From assembly GCA_000697055.1 (NCBI GenBank), contig JNDT01001467.1:1-64000 (forward strand): a stretch of 64,000 nt of DNA, read 5' to 3'. This document shows, one piece after another, positions 23,901 through 34,740 of this stretch. A model generated the notes under the pieces. That model made no database searches. It saw only the letters and a list, made by a program, of their open reading frames with translations, and had not been told where the DNA came from. The DNA comes from Saksenaea vasiformis B4078 (Eukaryota; Mucoromycota; Mucoromycetes; Mucorales; Saksenaeaceae). The translations under genes were made by a program, and so were the position numbers. How positions within the stretch are numbered: position 1 is the first letter of the stretch; the number at the start of each line of letters is the position of its first letter.

Positions 23901-25620
23901 GATTCCGTTCCTATATCATTTTCTGGAAAGACGTGGTGGAGGTTTTCAGTCTTTCGTGTTGTGCCCACTTCAAGCGCACCATCAGATAGCTGTCCCTTTT
24001 AATATCTCATTTGCAAAAACTTTGCTCAAGAGTATCGAGAATTTGGCTCAACCCATAATCCAGCAAGTAGAGGAGCAACTAGCAAGCGCCCAAACTGTAG
24101 AACAAGCTGCTGCGTTGACCAGAGGTGAGTCGGAACCATTATCATACGTAGTTGGGCAAATTCACTTATATCACAGCTGTCGAGATAAATGATCTAAAGA
24201 ATGCATGCACAAGACTCAAAAACATTGACACCAGCGATCCATTCCACGTCCTTTTCGATATTCGTCAGCAAGCTACAATAAGAAGAGATGGCAATGTCGA
24301 TATCAAAAATCGGGGGTATATGCAATGGTTAGATCAGCGCATACCAGAGAATGACAACAAGCTTCGTTTTTCAAGGCGCAGAGTGTTTCGGACAGATGGG
24401 ATCCGCTTGTATTGTATATACAACGACCGGCTGAGAGGACGGTACGGAAATAGCACTTGCAAGTATTTAACCGAGCTGAGAAGAACTACAAGAGAAACGT
24501 TGAAAGAAATCTGGGAGCCTGACTCATCTGCTGATCAGTCCATTTTCTTCAGCATTACGATGGTGTCATAGGACTTGATTTTGGAGAGGTGTATACGGCT
24601 GCGAGTGTTCTAAGCCAACGCAACCGGAAGTGGAAAGCTCCCAACTAGCGATCAAGCGCGGTTATCTCTATGGAAGGAGCATCCCAAACCGGGACTGGCT
24701 GGAAGCTCGTAAGGACGTCAGTAATATTGGCGACATTGAAACTGGTTTGAGCGAAGGATCGAGCAGAAGTACCTATAGCAGATAACAAGAATACCTCCGA
24801 AAACTCAAAGGAGAATAACAACGGTCTTCAGCTGTGGAACTTCTACTCGAACCGATCTGTACGGCGAAAAACCTGGGATAATGCTATCTCACGAAGATCG
24901 TGTCTGGACAAAGCCTGCTATCTAATCCTGAACCAAGCGAATCGTACCTTTACCATGAGTAGGGAATTACATCCTGACCGAGTACGTGGGGAGTCGCGCC
25001 CTCTTGTATACGCTTTTGGCCTAGATGGAACGAGCAAAAGATCAAGAAGAGGAGCCCTAGCACCCATGGATCACAAGATTGCCAACACACTGTATCGGAA
25101 AATAAAGCAACGTAGTCGCGGTCGTGAAAACAAGAATATTGATATCTGCACAAGAGTTGATGAGTACCAAACCTCGAAAGTATGTTGTTACTGTTCTAAG
25201 CGAGGCAGCGAGCAGCATGTCAGGTTTCTCCGGCGACCACCCATGGTACCAGTGCAAGATGAAGCTCGATTAGAAGGTGGCCTTGAAAGGGTGATGAGAG
25301 TAGTCTGTTGTCAGAATTGTAATCGAGCGTTCCACCGGGATGGCAATGCAGCGGACAACCAGGCGACTATCGCCCAATACATGTTGCAGTTTCAGCAACG
25401 TCCGCGTTGGTTCATCCGGCCGATAAGACGTCAGGAAGAAGGAAGCGAAGAAGAAACCACAGTGACAGCCAGCGAAGTTCAGACCACGGTTGAACCACCC
25501 TGGTCTCAGCAAAGCATTTTTCAACAAGCACAGGAAGCAGAATCGCCACAAGAACCACTAAGACGATCAGCAAGGCTACAACAGAAAAGACAAAAAAGGA
25601 TCCACGAGCCAAGTGGATAG
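20943..25620 (+). pseudogene. XPG/FEN1-like nuclease joined to a TnpB/Fanzor-like RNA-guided nuclease, decayed
   Basis: The 5' third reads as an XPG/FEN1/asteroid-type PIN domain: start MGLKGLHAFLKQSG, then acidic motifs VYIDFCCDFF, CLFFDGAR, LSRDGDLFAYQG and TCGNDYVNNLRGKSFKR. Introns at about 21637-21707 and 21832-21890 splice in frame to a 760-residue open frame (to 24192) with helices typical of the TnpB/Fanzor recognition part (DIAFSSLSSMLKHNLERNI). A further in-frame intron (about 24125-24175) leads on. The 3' third has RuvC-I-like GVIGLDFGEVYTAAS (about 24565), LAIKRGYLYG, LQLWNFYSNRSVRRKTWD, then DEYQTSKVCCYC, a second CxxC (CCQNCNRAF) and HRDGNAADN (RuvC-III). Breaks: TAG at 21027-21029, a frame shift near 21200-21230, another just before RuvC-I, one near 24630 and TAA codons near 24781. 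The tail is acidic. No boundaries were found. Confidence 0.7.
21910..24192 (+). other. Long intact open frame inside the XPG-Fanzor gene
   Basis: This 760-residue stretch is the largest undamaged piece of the composite gene. It starts with the last acidic motif of the XPG domain (GNDYVNNL), passes through a Ser/Arg-rich linker, and then a long helical region of the kind that precedes RuvC in Mucoromycota TnpB/Fanzor-like proteins (PFLYHFLERRGGGFQSFVL, then HHQIAVPFNISFAKTLL). Keeping this length open suggests that decay is recent, or that some breaks are assembly errors. Confidence 0.6.
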
Positions 25621-26281
25621 GGCTTCCTGGGCTGTTTCCTTTCATACTCACCAACCAAATTATTCATGCGTCTTGCATGAGCTTGGCGAGGGGCTGGGTA
25701 TTGCGCTGTTGAAGGTCTAAACAGGTTCGTGGATGCGTCAATTCAAACAATTGCAACACGACAGCTCACATCATCCATTAGCGTCAAGCTTAGCTTCTCA
25801 ATTCCGCCAAGCAGATTTGCAAGATGCGACTTTATTTTTTGAAAAAATAGTACTCGATGCCTCCCTTGGCGCAAAATTGATCTCTATGGGTTTAAAAATT
25901 TATTTAAAGTGGTGAAAAAAACCATTCAATATATACAACACTCGTGGTATAGTCTTTTTATTTTTCGAATGATCTTCATGCTGAGAAAGCGGTCTATTTT
26001 TAGGGGAAAATGTTTAGTCCCCTTTTCTGATGAGGGGCCAATTTAGCAATCTGTAATTCAGTTTGCCAGCTCTTCAACATATCGATGTTGATATCATGAC
26101 CCACTTTAAAGCGATTATCAATCAGTTCGAAATAAGAGCAAACTTCTCCATTTCAGGTAAACTAAAAGCTGTATTTTATGAAGAAGGCTGAATTGATGAC
26201 CAAATTTCTCTCCAAACACATGCTTTATCCCTAATAGCATCATCATGGATACAGTGATATCTATCGATATATGAACTTTTT
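25621..26281. other. Intergenic stretch 3' of the Fanzor-like gene
   Basis: No gene seen. In TnpB and Fanzor elements the guide RNA usually overlaps or follows the 3' end of the nuclease gene, so the first 100-200 bases here would be the place for one; I see no diagnostic sequence. The rest is AT-rich 3' flank of CCT5. Confidence 0.35.
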
Positions 26282-28322
26282 TTAAGCATCATCGCCAGTT
26301 GTGATGATCACATCATCGATCTTCAAGATCATCTTCACGAGCTGCGTTGCCAAAAGATACTGCTGGCGCTTGGAGATCAAAGGATCGTAAACGTGTTGTT
26401 CTTTCATGTCTAATCAAAGTAAGAATGAGTAACCATGGATTCGTGTAGCACAGCCTGACTTACCATTAGATCCCCTATACAAACAGTCGATGCCCAATCT
26501 GGGGTTATTTGTGGTGGCCTGTTGTGCTTTGACTTCCGCAAGAGTCTCAATAGGAGAAAGACCAGAATTCTCAGACAAGGCCAGAGGAGTAGCATCCAAT
26601 GCATCTGCAAATGCTCGCATAGCGTATTGCTCGATGGATGAGATCTGTACGCAGACATATTAGTGAATCTATGACTTGTGCGGACACCAAAGCTAGCTCA
26701 CCTCGTCCGCGACCTTGGATACCGCCAAAGAACAACTAATTTCTGCAGCACCACCACCGTAGACGACACGGTTGTCTCGAACCAAGTTTCGTACAGCACA
26801 GATGGCATCGTGAAGTGAGCGTTTTGCTTCATCGATAATCTTTGGTTGGGAGAAGAAACGTTAAATACTGCGGTTACTACGGACGAAACATTTGCTTACC
26901 ATCTTGTTACCACCTCTGACAAACACTGTGACAGCGCGGCTGTTTGCACACTCCTCAATCACCAGCATACGATCTTTTGTTGTACCAAACGAAAGCTCAC
27001 GTACAAGACCAGCTGTACCGAGCTTTTCAGGGGCCAAGTCTTCGAATCGAGGCACGATACGACCGTTGGTAGCAATAGCAATTAATTCGATTTCGGGTCC
27101 TCCTACCCATCGAACAGCCGGTAGTTGGTTTTGAAGAAGCAAATGGTTTGCCTCATCGTCGAAGCCCCACTGACAGATTACTAAATTTGCGCCGGATTCT
27201 TTGACCTTGTTGATCATATCTTCAAATTTAGCTTTTTCATATTCTTGAAGCTTCTTGTATTCTTCAACCGATGTGATATCCAACTTGTGCTTTGTCTTTG
27301 GCCGTGGTGGTTCAAAAGGACACGTAAGAATTGCAATCTTCGCATCGCGTACTTCACGTGGCATTTGCGGATGTGCCATGTCCTTGTCTACAACCACACC
27401 TTGAACCATCATCGTGTCCTGCAATGAACCACCAACTTTGCCATCAACCTTGATCAGCTCAAAATCAACATCTTTGCGCTCCAAATCGGCTACAGACAGA
27501 ACAGCATTCACGGCAATATCTGCAAACTGTTCATGGCATTTGGAAACACTACAGACTGTGTCAGACAAAAAGATCGTCCAGTTGGATGCTTTGGTTACAT
27601 TTTGCTGCCCAGACTGGTCATAGCGGTTTTTTTGAGATTAGCGACGTTGTCCTTGCTGAATTCAATTGTATCTGAAATCTCATTCAGGTGTTCAACAGCG
27701 ACGCTGCAAGCACGCTCAAATCCATCAGCAATACGAATAGGGTGGATGCCTCTGTCTAGCAGTTGTTCACACTGCTCCAAAAGAGCACCAGCAAGTACTT
27801 TGATTTTGCAGATTAATTCAAATTGGTTTTTTCTTATATGTGCTTACCAACAACACCTGTGGTTCCATCGCCGATTTCATCGTCTTGACTCTTAGAAAGC
27901 TGTACAAGAAGCTTTGCAACCTGATGCTCCACTTGCATTTGATCGAGGATTGTTGCACCATCGTTGGTGACAGTAATGTCACCATCAGGGGAGATCAAAA
28001 TTTTGTCGAGGCCTGTCATTTGATTAAAACGGATTCTTCTCATGGCTTTATGTTTATATCTAACCTCGTGGACCCAAGGAAGTCTTAATAATGTTTGCTA
28101 CAGTCTTTGCAGCAAGGATGTGAGACTAAAACGGTGCATAACATGTCAGAATGGCTACTTTTGCAGATGACGTGAGTAAGTGACATCAAGACTTACTCGG
28201 ATGGCCTCGATGCCGCTTAGCCTTGACTTTTTCTGTCCTTCTCGGACAATGATGAAAGGTCTTCCATACTCATCAGTTGCATAAACAGCGGAATTAGGAT
28301 CTATGCTAGAAGGCGTTGCCAT
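26282..28322 (-). CDS. CCT5: T-complex protein 1 subunit epsilon (CCT5)
   Basis: Multi-exon minus-strand gene from ATG at 28322 to TAA at 26282. The N-terminal exon has MATPSSID and [16 protein letters not shown]. Splicing restores the group II chaperonin blocks: [46 protein letters not shown], the epsilon-type [10 protein letters not shown] and [53 protein letters not shown] and the C-terminal [14 protein letters not shown]/TRiC is the cytosolic ATP-driven ring that folds actin and tubulin; the GDGTT loop binds and hydrolyses ATP. About seven introns are needed, all short (for example near 28130-28195, 28020-28065 and 27555-27600). It lies head to head with CCT4, about 3.3 kb away. Confidence 0.92.
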
Positions 28323-28996
28323 GATAATTTACAGAGGTGAAGACAGAAGCGCGCACACAGTAAAGAATTGACAGGAACGACCGCCAAATGTCATTCAAAA
28401 GCCGCCCAAAGCCACACATATAACTTTGAGATCGAGTGTTACACAACCGAACGCCAACCTACGGTTATGCATTCTCTCGAGAAGTTAGGTACGTTATGAA
28501 CTATGCGCTACAAACAGAGTAAAAACGATGTACGTCTGCATTGGTCGGCTCATACACGTAGTTGAAAGCGGCACATAATCTTCTGAAAAACCGTGTAGCA
28601 GGATATGACATTTGTCGCCTTAAGCGCTAGGTAGACCAAATTGTTCCTTAGCGGGTATTCCTTGCCAGGATAGTGCTAGAAATATCAGTATCAGAGAGTG
28701 CCTTATGAGTAAGTAAACCGCTTTGAAAAGATAGATGTTGCTATTTTCGGTTATGTCTTTCCAAAGAATGCCAGGACTGGCAGCATGCTAGCCTATAGGT
28801 ACTGTTTCCTCTCCAAATATAATGGTATTAATAGTAAAGTACATGGGTTCCTGATATATATTCTTCCTTTTGGGGTCCATTTGCAAGCAAATATGCATAC
28901 TATGCGTGCGGACCGCGAACTGGCCAATCAATATGATGCTTTAAACCCATGGACAAAGGTTACCCACTATATAAGTACCTTTGCATTACATATGCT
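28323..28996. other. Intergenic, promoter side of CCT5 and of the PH-domain gene
   Basis: Contains the 5' flank of CCT5. A possible additional 5' exon of the PH-domain gene may lie at about 28895-28968 (MRADRELANQYDALNPWTK before a GTTACC donor). A CTATATAAGT sequence at about 28967 could be a TATA element instead. I cannot decide between these. Confidence 0.35.
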
Positions 28997-29764
28997 ATGA
29001 CCGTATCAATCTCTCTTCTGCCTTGCATGATTCCAGATTATTTTTGCAGAAGAGTCCTCGCCCGACACAAGCACCGGGAAACAACATCAAATGGCAACAA
29101 AAAGAATGCATCTAAAGGCTATATGCCTAAGGAAACAGTACAGATCATGGATAACCCATGCAAAGATGACAGCTCACATTTGAAACCGAGTGACGGGTTA
29201 CCACCGTATAGTTGCACGGTCTACAAATGGGGATACGTCCATATTAAACGGGAATATGAGAAGTCAGGCGAGAGAGCACGAGATCGGTCATGGAAGTAAG
29301 ACTCCATTGTGGTATCAGTGTTGACAGCTGAGAACCGTTTACGGATTAGAAAACGTTATCTGTATCTGCAGGGAACCGTCCTCCACGTCTATGAGTGTCA
29401 CACCAATATTGACGGCACTCCATTATTCAGTATATCAATGCAGAATGCCGATAGTGGTTTGGCATTGGACTACCACAAAGATGTCTCGCACGTCTTCCGA
29501 CTTTTAGGAGAACTTCAAGAACAATTTTTACTGCGCTCCAAGGACATTGTAGACGTGATATCCTGGATCGAACATATACAAGCATCAGTCAACATAAGTT
29601 TAGATATCGATGAACGCAAGATGCCACGATTCCTTACATTGACAAGAGCAAACCGACGGAATTCACGTGGGGTCACTGTTGCCTTCCAAGCAAGGAATGG
29701 GGCAACGATAACTACGTGTGTGAGGGTCTGTACCGATAGTTTTCGTTCGAGAACAAGTTTTTGA
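28997..29764 (+). CDS. PH-domain protein
   Basis: Two exons, about 28997-29295 and 29350-29764, joined by a 54-base GT-AG intron that restores the first strand of a pleckstrin-homology domain (RDRSW then KKRYLYLQGTVLHVYE). The domain continues with PLFSISMQNADSGLA, KKD-like turn, VFRLLGELQEQFLL and the C-terminal helix with the conserved Trp (VDVISWIEHIQASVNISL). The segment before the domain, LPPYSCTVYKWGYVHIKRE, and MPRFLTLTRANRR after it are typical of a fungal PH family of unknown role, probably membrane-associated through phosphoinositides. The true start is uncertain; an upstream exon is possible. Confidence 0.62.
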
Positions 29765-29853
29765 TGACTGCACTGAAAAGAATTTTTTTTTTAGAAATAA
29801 AACTGTGCAGTTTTCTCTCCAAACATCTTCATATTACTGTCTATTGAACAACT

Positions 29854-30019
29854 TTTTACGCTATTCTAAATAAACTATGCGTCCATGAAGGACCGAGTTT
29901 GTGCTAAGGAAATAATTGAATATGCGGTCATTAATTCACGAATTGACAACAAAATAATACTGTACTTATATCAACTTGGCTCCCGGATGGATGCATAATT
30001 TGTCGGAGCAGCATGAAAA
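29854..30019. mobile_element. Short TIR element (MITE-like), copy 1
   Basis: The left end TTTTTACGCTATTCTAAATA (29854) with ACTATGCGTCCAT is repeated in inverted form at the right end, which ends ATGCATAATTTGTCGGAGCA (29991) GCATGAAAAA. Inverted ends are about 45 bases with mismatches and the whole is about 166 bases, without coding capacity. Copies 2 and 3 at 31078 and 36369 share the ends. Confidence 0.65.
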
Positions 30020-30061
30020 ATTGTTCACGGTTAGTAAATGGTAGATGTTTTGATGTCCTTT

Positions 30062-30425
30062 TACTTACCCCGAAGGTAATCAGGCCTACAGGCCTGGGCC
30101 AAGCCCGCATCTGAGTCCGGTGGGGCCAGCGTGAGGCGTACCTGGCGACGACGGCCAGTGGTAAGAGTTACGCCGCGCAGAGGACTTAGAAGCGATGCAA
30201 ACGTCCAGCGATCTATTGTACAAGATGAGTGATGCTGAGAGCGACAATATTTATTTTACTTACTTAAGTGATGGGTAAAAACGCCATCACAGCTAGGACG
30301 GTTCGGGACAGAGGTCATACAGGCTAAACGATAGACAAAAAATCATGAATAATTGTGTATGTATATAACTTGACATCCTTATCGGGGAGCTTAAAGAGAA
30401 CAGAGGCAAAAAAAAAAAAAAAGGA
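30062..30425 (+). repeat. Dispersed repeat, poly-A-ended family, copy 2
   Basis: Same family as 35943-36325 but on the opposite strand. It begins CTTACCCCGAAGGTAAT (30066), contains GCGCAGAGGACTTAGAAGCG (30175), ACGGTTCGGGACAGAGGTCA (30298), AGGATGTC-type block reversed (TTGACATCCTTATCGGGG, 30370) and ends in AACAGAGGC followed by 15 A residues (30408-30422). A terminal A-run in this orientation is what a retroposed (SINE-like) element would show. It sits 43 bases from the TIR element at 29854-30019. Confidence 0.65.
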
Positions 30426-31077
30426 AATTCGTGCGTTCCTTTAAGTATGGGTTATTTTGGGTGGAACCTGTGCTTATCGTGAGACATCTTTACTGCTTTC
30501 CGATGGGATGCTGGGAATTCATCACTGGAGTACCCACAGTGCAAGAAACGATTTTTTTGTTTCAATAGGAAATTTTCCTCACCTTGAGCACATTTTTACT
30601 GCTTTCCAACGGGATATCGAAAAACCATCACTGAAGCACCTCAATGCAATAATAGTGTTACTCAGATGCGAACTATTCCTTGGATTGACGCAGAATAAAC
30701 TACTTCTTCGCGCAAAGACGTATTACTCTCCAGCGCTAAATGCAACTCGGCTTGAACGTCTCATAATATTTATCTGTAATTCCAAATCCAGTATTTCTAC
30801 ATACCGCTTTTTAGACTTTTCGATAAAAGGATCAAACATTTCTATATCCGCATTGTTTTTCCGAGGAGATCCTGTTGTGTATAAGAATTGATGAGCATAT
30901 ATTCAGTAAAGCCAACATTCGGTATTTAATTATCGTCATCTTTGTTAATACTTGATTTTGATGAGGATTTTGCATCAAATAGATATTAAGTTACTTTAAC
31001 AAGTCGAATAAATTTCGTACTGGAAAATGACACGTCCTTGCGCTGAGAAGTAGTTCATTTTACGTTAAGCCAATGAT
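30426..31077. other. Non-genic stretch with an imperfect internal duplication
   Basis: An open frame of 144 residues (30457-30891) spans it but has no recognisable domain. Its 5' half contains two imperfect copies of one unit, starting TTTACTGCTTTCCGATGGGA (30488) and TTTACTGCTTTCCAACGGGA (30595), about 107 bases apart. I do not call it a gene. Confidence 0.4.
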
Positions 31078-31243
31078 GGTTTATGCTGCTCGAATAAACC
31101 TTATGTCCGTCCGGGATCAAGTTGGCGTAAGTAGAGTATGAATTTATCACCGATTCATTAACCAATAGGCGTATAGTTAATTCCTTTCTTACCAAAAATC
31201 TGCCTCTTCATGGTTGCATAATCTATACAGAGCAGCGTAGAAA
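31078..31243. mobile_element. Short TIR element (MITE-like), copy 2
   Basis: Left end TTTATGCTGCTCGAATAAAC (31080) with CTTATGTCCGTCC; the right end (TGGTTGCATAATCTATACAG, 31211, then AGCAGCGTAGAAA) is its inverted counterpart. Similar in size and ends to copies at 29854 and 36369. Confidence 0.6.
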
Positions 31244-31604
31244 TTCGTTCAATAGATAATAAAACTTGCTCAAAAGCCTAGTATGGTATTTTCTTTGCTG
31301 AGGAGTTCGTTGGAGTTAATAGAAGTATGTAGTTCCGTTTGTCAAAATTATATATATGAATTATTTTTACTTTCTGCTATCGATCTAGGGAAAATCCCGT
31401 GTTTCTTCCGTAACTGCTCTCATGGTATGGTTTAACGGCAACGGCTGTGGCTACTCTGGATATGATTGGCCAGTAAAAAATGGGCTTCTGATTGGCTGTC
31501 GGCGCTGGCGCGAGAAGACCAATGATGGACTGCGTTTCGTGTGCTCGAATGCAAGCATTTTCACGTCTGCTTGACAAGCATCTCATCTAACTTGAAATAA
31601 AACG

Positions 31605-33654
31605 ATGGCAGAAGTAGCAAAGCCTGCAGCAAACAACAAAAGTTTTCAGGACAAGGAAAAGCCCATGGAAGTGCGGTTGAGTAACATCATCGCTGCTAAA
31701 GGTATAGTTTACAAGGGACACGTAGCATAACGTGATCGCTTAGCTGGCATCGCTACTGACATTCGGCACCATAGCTGTTGGTGATGCGATCCGTACATCA
31801 TTGGGTCCTCGCGGTATGGATAAGATGGTAATGCTGTGATACAGCGATCAACAGCCTCTCATCTCAACGATCGTCGTAGATTCAAACTGGCAACGGGGAG
31901 GTTGTCATCACAAACGATGGTGCCACCATCTTAAAGCACATGGCCGTTCTTCATCCTGCAGCCAAGATGGTAGAATTATTAGCGCTATTACCTTCCTATT
32001 AGACTAAATGTTTCTTCTCAGTTGGTTGACTTGTCAGCAGCGCAAGATGTTGAAGCTGGTGATGGTACAACTTCTGTTGTTGTTTTGTGCAGTTCTCTGC
32101 TTCGTGCTGCAGAGAAGATGCTGGGAAAAGGTAATCACCGACGAAAACGATAACGCAAGCAGTTAACGCGTTCTTCAGGTATCCATCCCACCGTGATCGC
32201 CGAATCTTTCCAACGTGCAGCGCAAAAGGCTGTCGAACTCCTCACAGATATGGCTACCCCCGTTGATCTATCCGACCGTGAATCCTTGTTGCGAGCTGCA
32301 TCTACTTCTTTGAATTCAAAGGTGCTCAACATGTCAATGATAGATTAGCTTTTTAACATCATGCCTTAGATTGTTTCGCAATACTCCACTCTTCTTGCGC
32401 CCATCGCTGTTGACGCCGTTCTACGAGTCATCAACCCAGCTACTGCTGATAATGTCAATTTGAACGACGTTCGTGTGGTAAAGAAAGTTGGCGGTACAAT
32501 TGATGACACAGAACTTGTGGACGGTCTTGTCTTGAACCAAACCGTCGTCAAGAGTGCTGGTGGTCCAAACCGCATGGAGAAGGCTAAGATCGGTCTGATT
32601 CAATTCCAGTTATCACCACCCAAACCTGACGTAAGTTGAAACGTGAGTAGCAAACCAATTCACATGTGCTCTTGTAGATGGAAAATCAAATCGTTGTGAA
32701 CGATTACCGACAGATGGATAAAATTTTGAAGGAAGAGCGTCAGTACCTCCTCAACATGTGTAAAAAGATTAAGAAGTCGGGTTGCAATGTGCTTTTGATC
32801 CAAAAATCAATTCTGCGCGACGCTGTGAATGAACTTTCACTCCACTTCTTGTCGAAACTCAAGATTTTGGTTGTAAAAGACATTGAACGTGATGAAATTG
32901 AATTTATTGCAAAGGTAATGTTCTACAGATTGTATATATGGTGTCCTGATGGGATTATAGTCACTCGGTTGTAAACCCGTGGCAGACGTCGATTCTTTCA
33001 CAGATGACAAACTCGGCTATGCAGACCTTATTGAGGAGATAGAAGCATCAGGCTCCAGGATAGTGAAGGTGACTGGCATGAAACACGCAGGCAAGACCGT
33101 CTCTGTAGTCTGTCGTGGCGCGAACTCCCTAGTCCTGGAGGAGTCGGATCGTTCACTTCACGACGCTCTTTGTGTTGTCCGTTGTTTGGTGAAGAAGAAG
33201 TAAGGCATACGTTTCTAGGGACACAAGCTTATATTGGTTAGGGCCCTTATTGCTGGCGGAGGCGCTCCCGAGATCGAGGTATCTCAAAAGCTCATGGATT
33301 ATGCAAAAACGTTGAAAGGAATGGAGCAATATTGTTTCCAAGCATTTGCAGAAGCACTCGAAGTGATTCCCACAACATTAGCAGAGAATGCTGGTTTGAA
33401 CCCTATATCCATTGTTACAGAGCTCCGAAACAGACATGCTCGCGGTGAGACAACTGCTGGTATTAACGTGAAGAAGAGCACTATCACAAATATCTTGGAA
33501 GAAAATGTTATTCAACCGCTTTTGGTATCTACAAGCGCACTGGAACTGGCAGCTGAAACGGTCAAGATGATTCTGAAAATTGATGACTTGGTACTGGTGT
33601 ATAATAAGGCAACAGTATCAGTAATAACATTTCACATAGGTCCAAAGTCGCTAA
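31605..33654 (+). CDS. CCT4: T-complex protein 1 subunit delta (CCT4)
   Basis: Ten exons with nine short introns. Recognisable blocks in order: [59 protein letters not shown], the delta-type [16 protein letters not shown] and [63 protein letters not shown] and [13 protein letters not shown]. The last intron (33591-33639, 49 bases) is needed for the family C-terminus: splicing gives KIDDLVQSR and TAA at 33652-33654, against a long unspliced read-through. This is the delta subunit of the cytosolic CCT/TRiC ring. The 3' end is convergent with the SDR gene, only 92 bases away. Confidence 0.93.
33591..33639 (+). other. Last intron of CCT4
   Basis: Donor GTACTG and acceptor CACATAG. Leaving it in extends the frame to 33944 with unrelated residues; removing it gives the short Arg-ended tail that delta subunits have. 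Automated gene callers could miss it. Confidence 0.8.
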
Positions 33655-33746
33655 ATCGGCATTTAACATTTCCATTTTTCATTAAAAAAAGTACAAAAGA
33701 GGATTTAAGACCAAAAAGTGCTATTTGTTACATGATATCTGAATGT

Positions 33747-34740
33747 TTACTTGCGATAAGCTTTCAATTGCTCTGCATCCCAACTGAGGAATTGGCCAGA
33801 AAGGTCATGAGGTGCCTTGGCGGCAAGGGCAGCAATAACATGAGCTGGCTCCTCAGGATGGACCAGTTTATTCTCGCGATGAAGGTCCACGAATTTTTGG
33901 AAATCGTCCTTCATAGAACTTTGGCCTGTAGAGAAGATACTTAGACAACGTGTATTTCGCATGCTTCTTCTTACCTTTTTCGCGAATGAGACCTTGCATC
34001 TCAGTGTCGACAACACCTGGCCTAATAGCAACGGAAGTCACTTCTTTCTCTTCTACGGCCAAGGTCATTGTCAGATGGTTTAAAGCGGCTTTTGACCTAT
34101 ACGTGAGAAATAGTTGTTAACCAAACGTTATCAGAAGATTCAAAGTGCTTACGATCCATATGCTCCCCAGCCACGATAACCCTTCGAAGCTGCACCGGAA
34201 GATACCATCACAATAGAACCTTTAGAACGGCGAAGGTAAGGCAACGCTTCCTGGACCAGCGTGATCACGGAGAAGAAGTTCACCTCGAAAAGGCTGGCAT
34301 AAATCTTTTAAGTTATGTAGATTATGACCCGAAATCAAAACCTACTGTCTCCACCCTTGGACTGGACCGTCAGCAACAGGTGCCATGGGCTCCAACACAC
34401 TAGTTTTTCCGAGAAAGACAATTAGTCATTATGTAAGGATCTTCACCCGAATGTACCCGGCATTAGCAACAACCGCATCGATCTCGTGCCATTTGTCCAT
34501 GGCGCGTCCAACAGCTTGGCGTGCAACGGCTTCATCCGTTACATCACCCACAACCAACTCCAATGAGTCAGCCTTGTTAAATTGGGCAGCTTCATTTCGA
34601 AGAGTTTCTAGCAGTGCAGCGTTTCGGGCCACAGCTACTACTCGTGCATTAAACTGTTTTAAGGCGAGTAGCGTCGCAGCTTTGCCAATACCACGAGAAG
34701 CACCAGTGATAATCATGACAGGTGATACGGATGCGCTCAT
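33747..34740 (-). CDS. Short-chain dehydrogenase/reductase (Irc24 / benzil reductase type)
   Basis: Exons on the minus strand from ATG at 34740 to TAA at 33747, with four or so introns (around 34435-34400, 34340-34300, 34155-34100 and 33975-33940). Rossmann motif [12 protein letters not shown] at the N-terminus, NAG motif in AVVANAGY, active-site segment [18 protein letters not shown] (YxxxK split by an intron), and the post-catalytic [13 protein letters not shown]. The C-terminus has [14 protein letters not shown] and [15 protein letters not shown], the pattern of the yeast YIR035C/YIR036C (benzil reductase) and sepiapterin-reductase-like group. A cytosolic NADPH-dependent carbonyl reductase is likely; the substrate is unknown. 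Confidence 0.85.

Noticed and set aside
24560..24800. Explaining the frame changes around RuvC-I of the Fanzor-like gene as introns
   Set aside because: No GT-AG pair of normal size gives the needed phase; the shift near 24630 lies within about 20 bases of continuous conserved protein text.
33591..33944. Extended C-terminus of CCT4 by reading through
   Set aside because: A 49-base intron gives the normal short delta-subunit tail; the extension also overlaps the convergent SDR 3' end.
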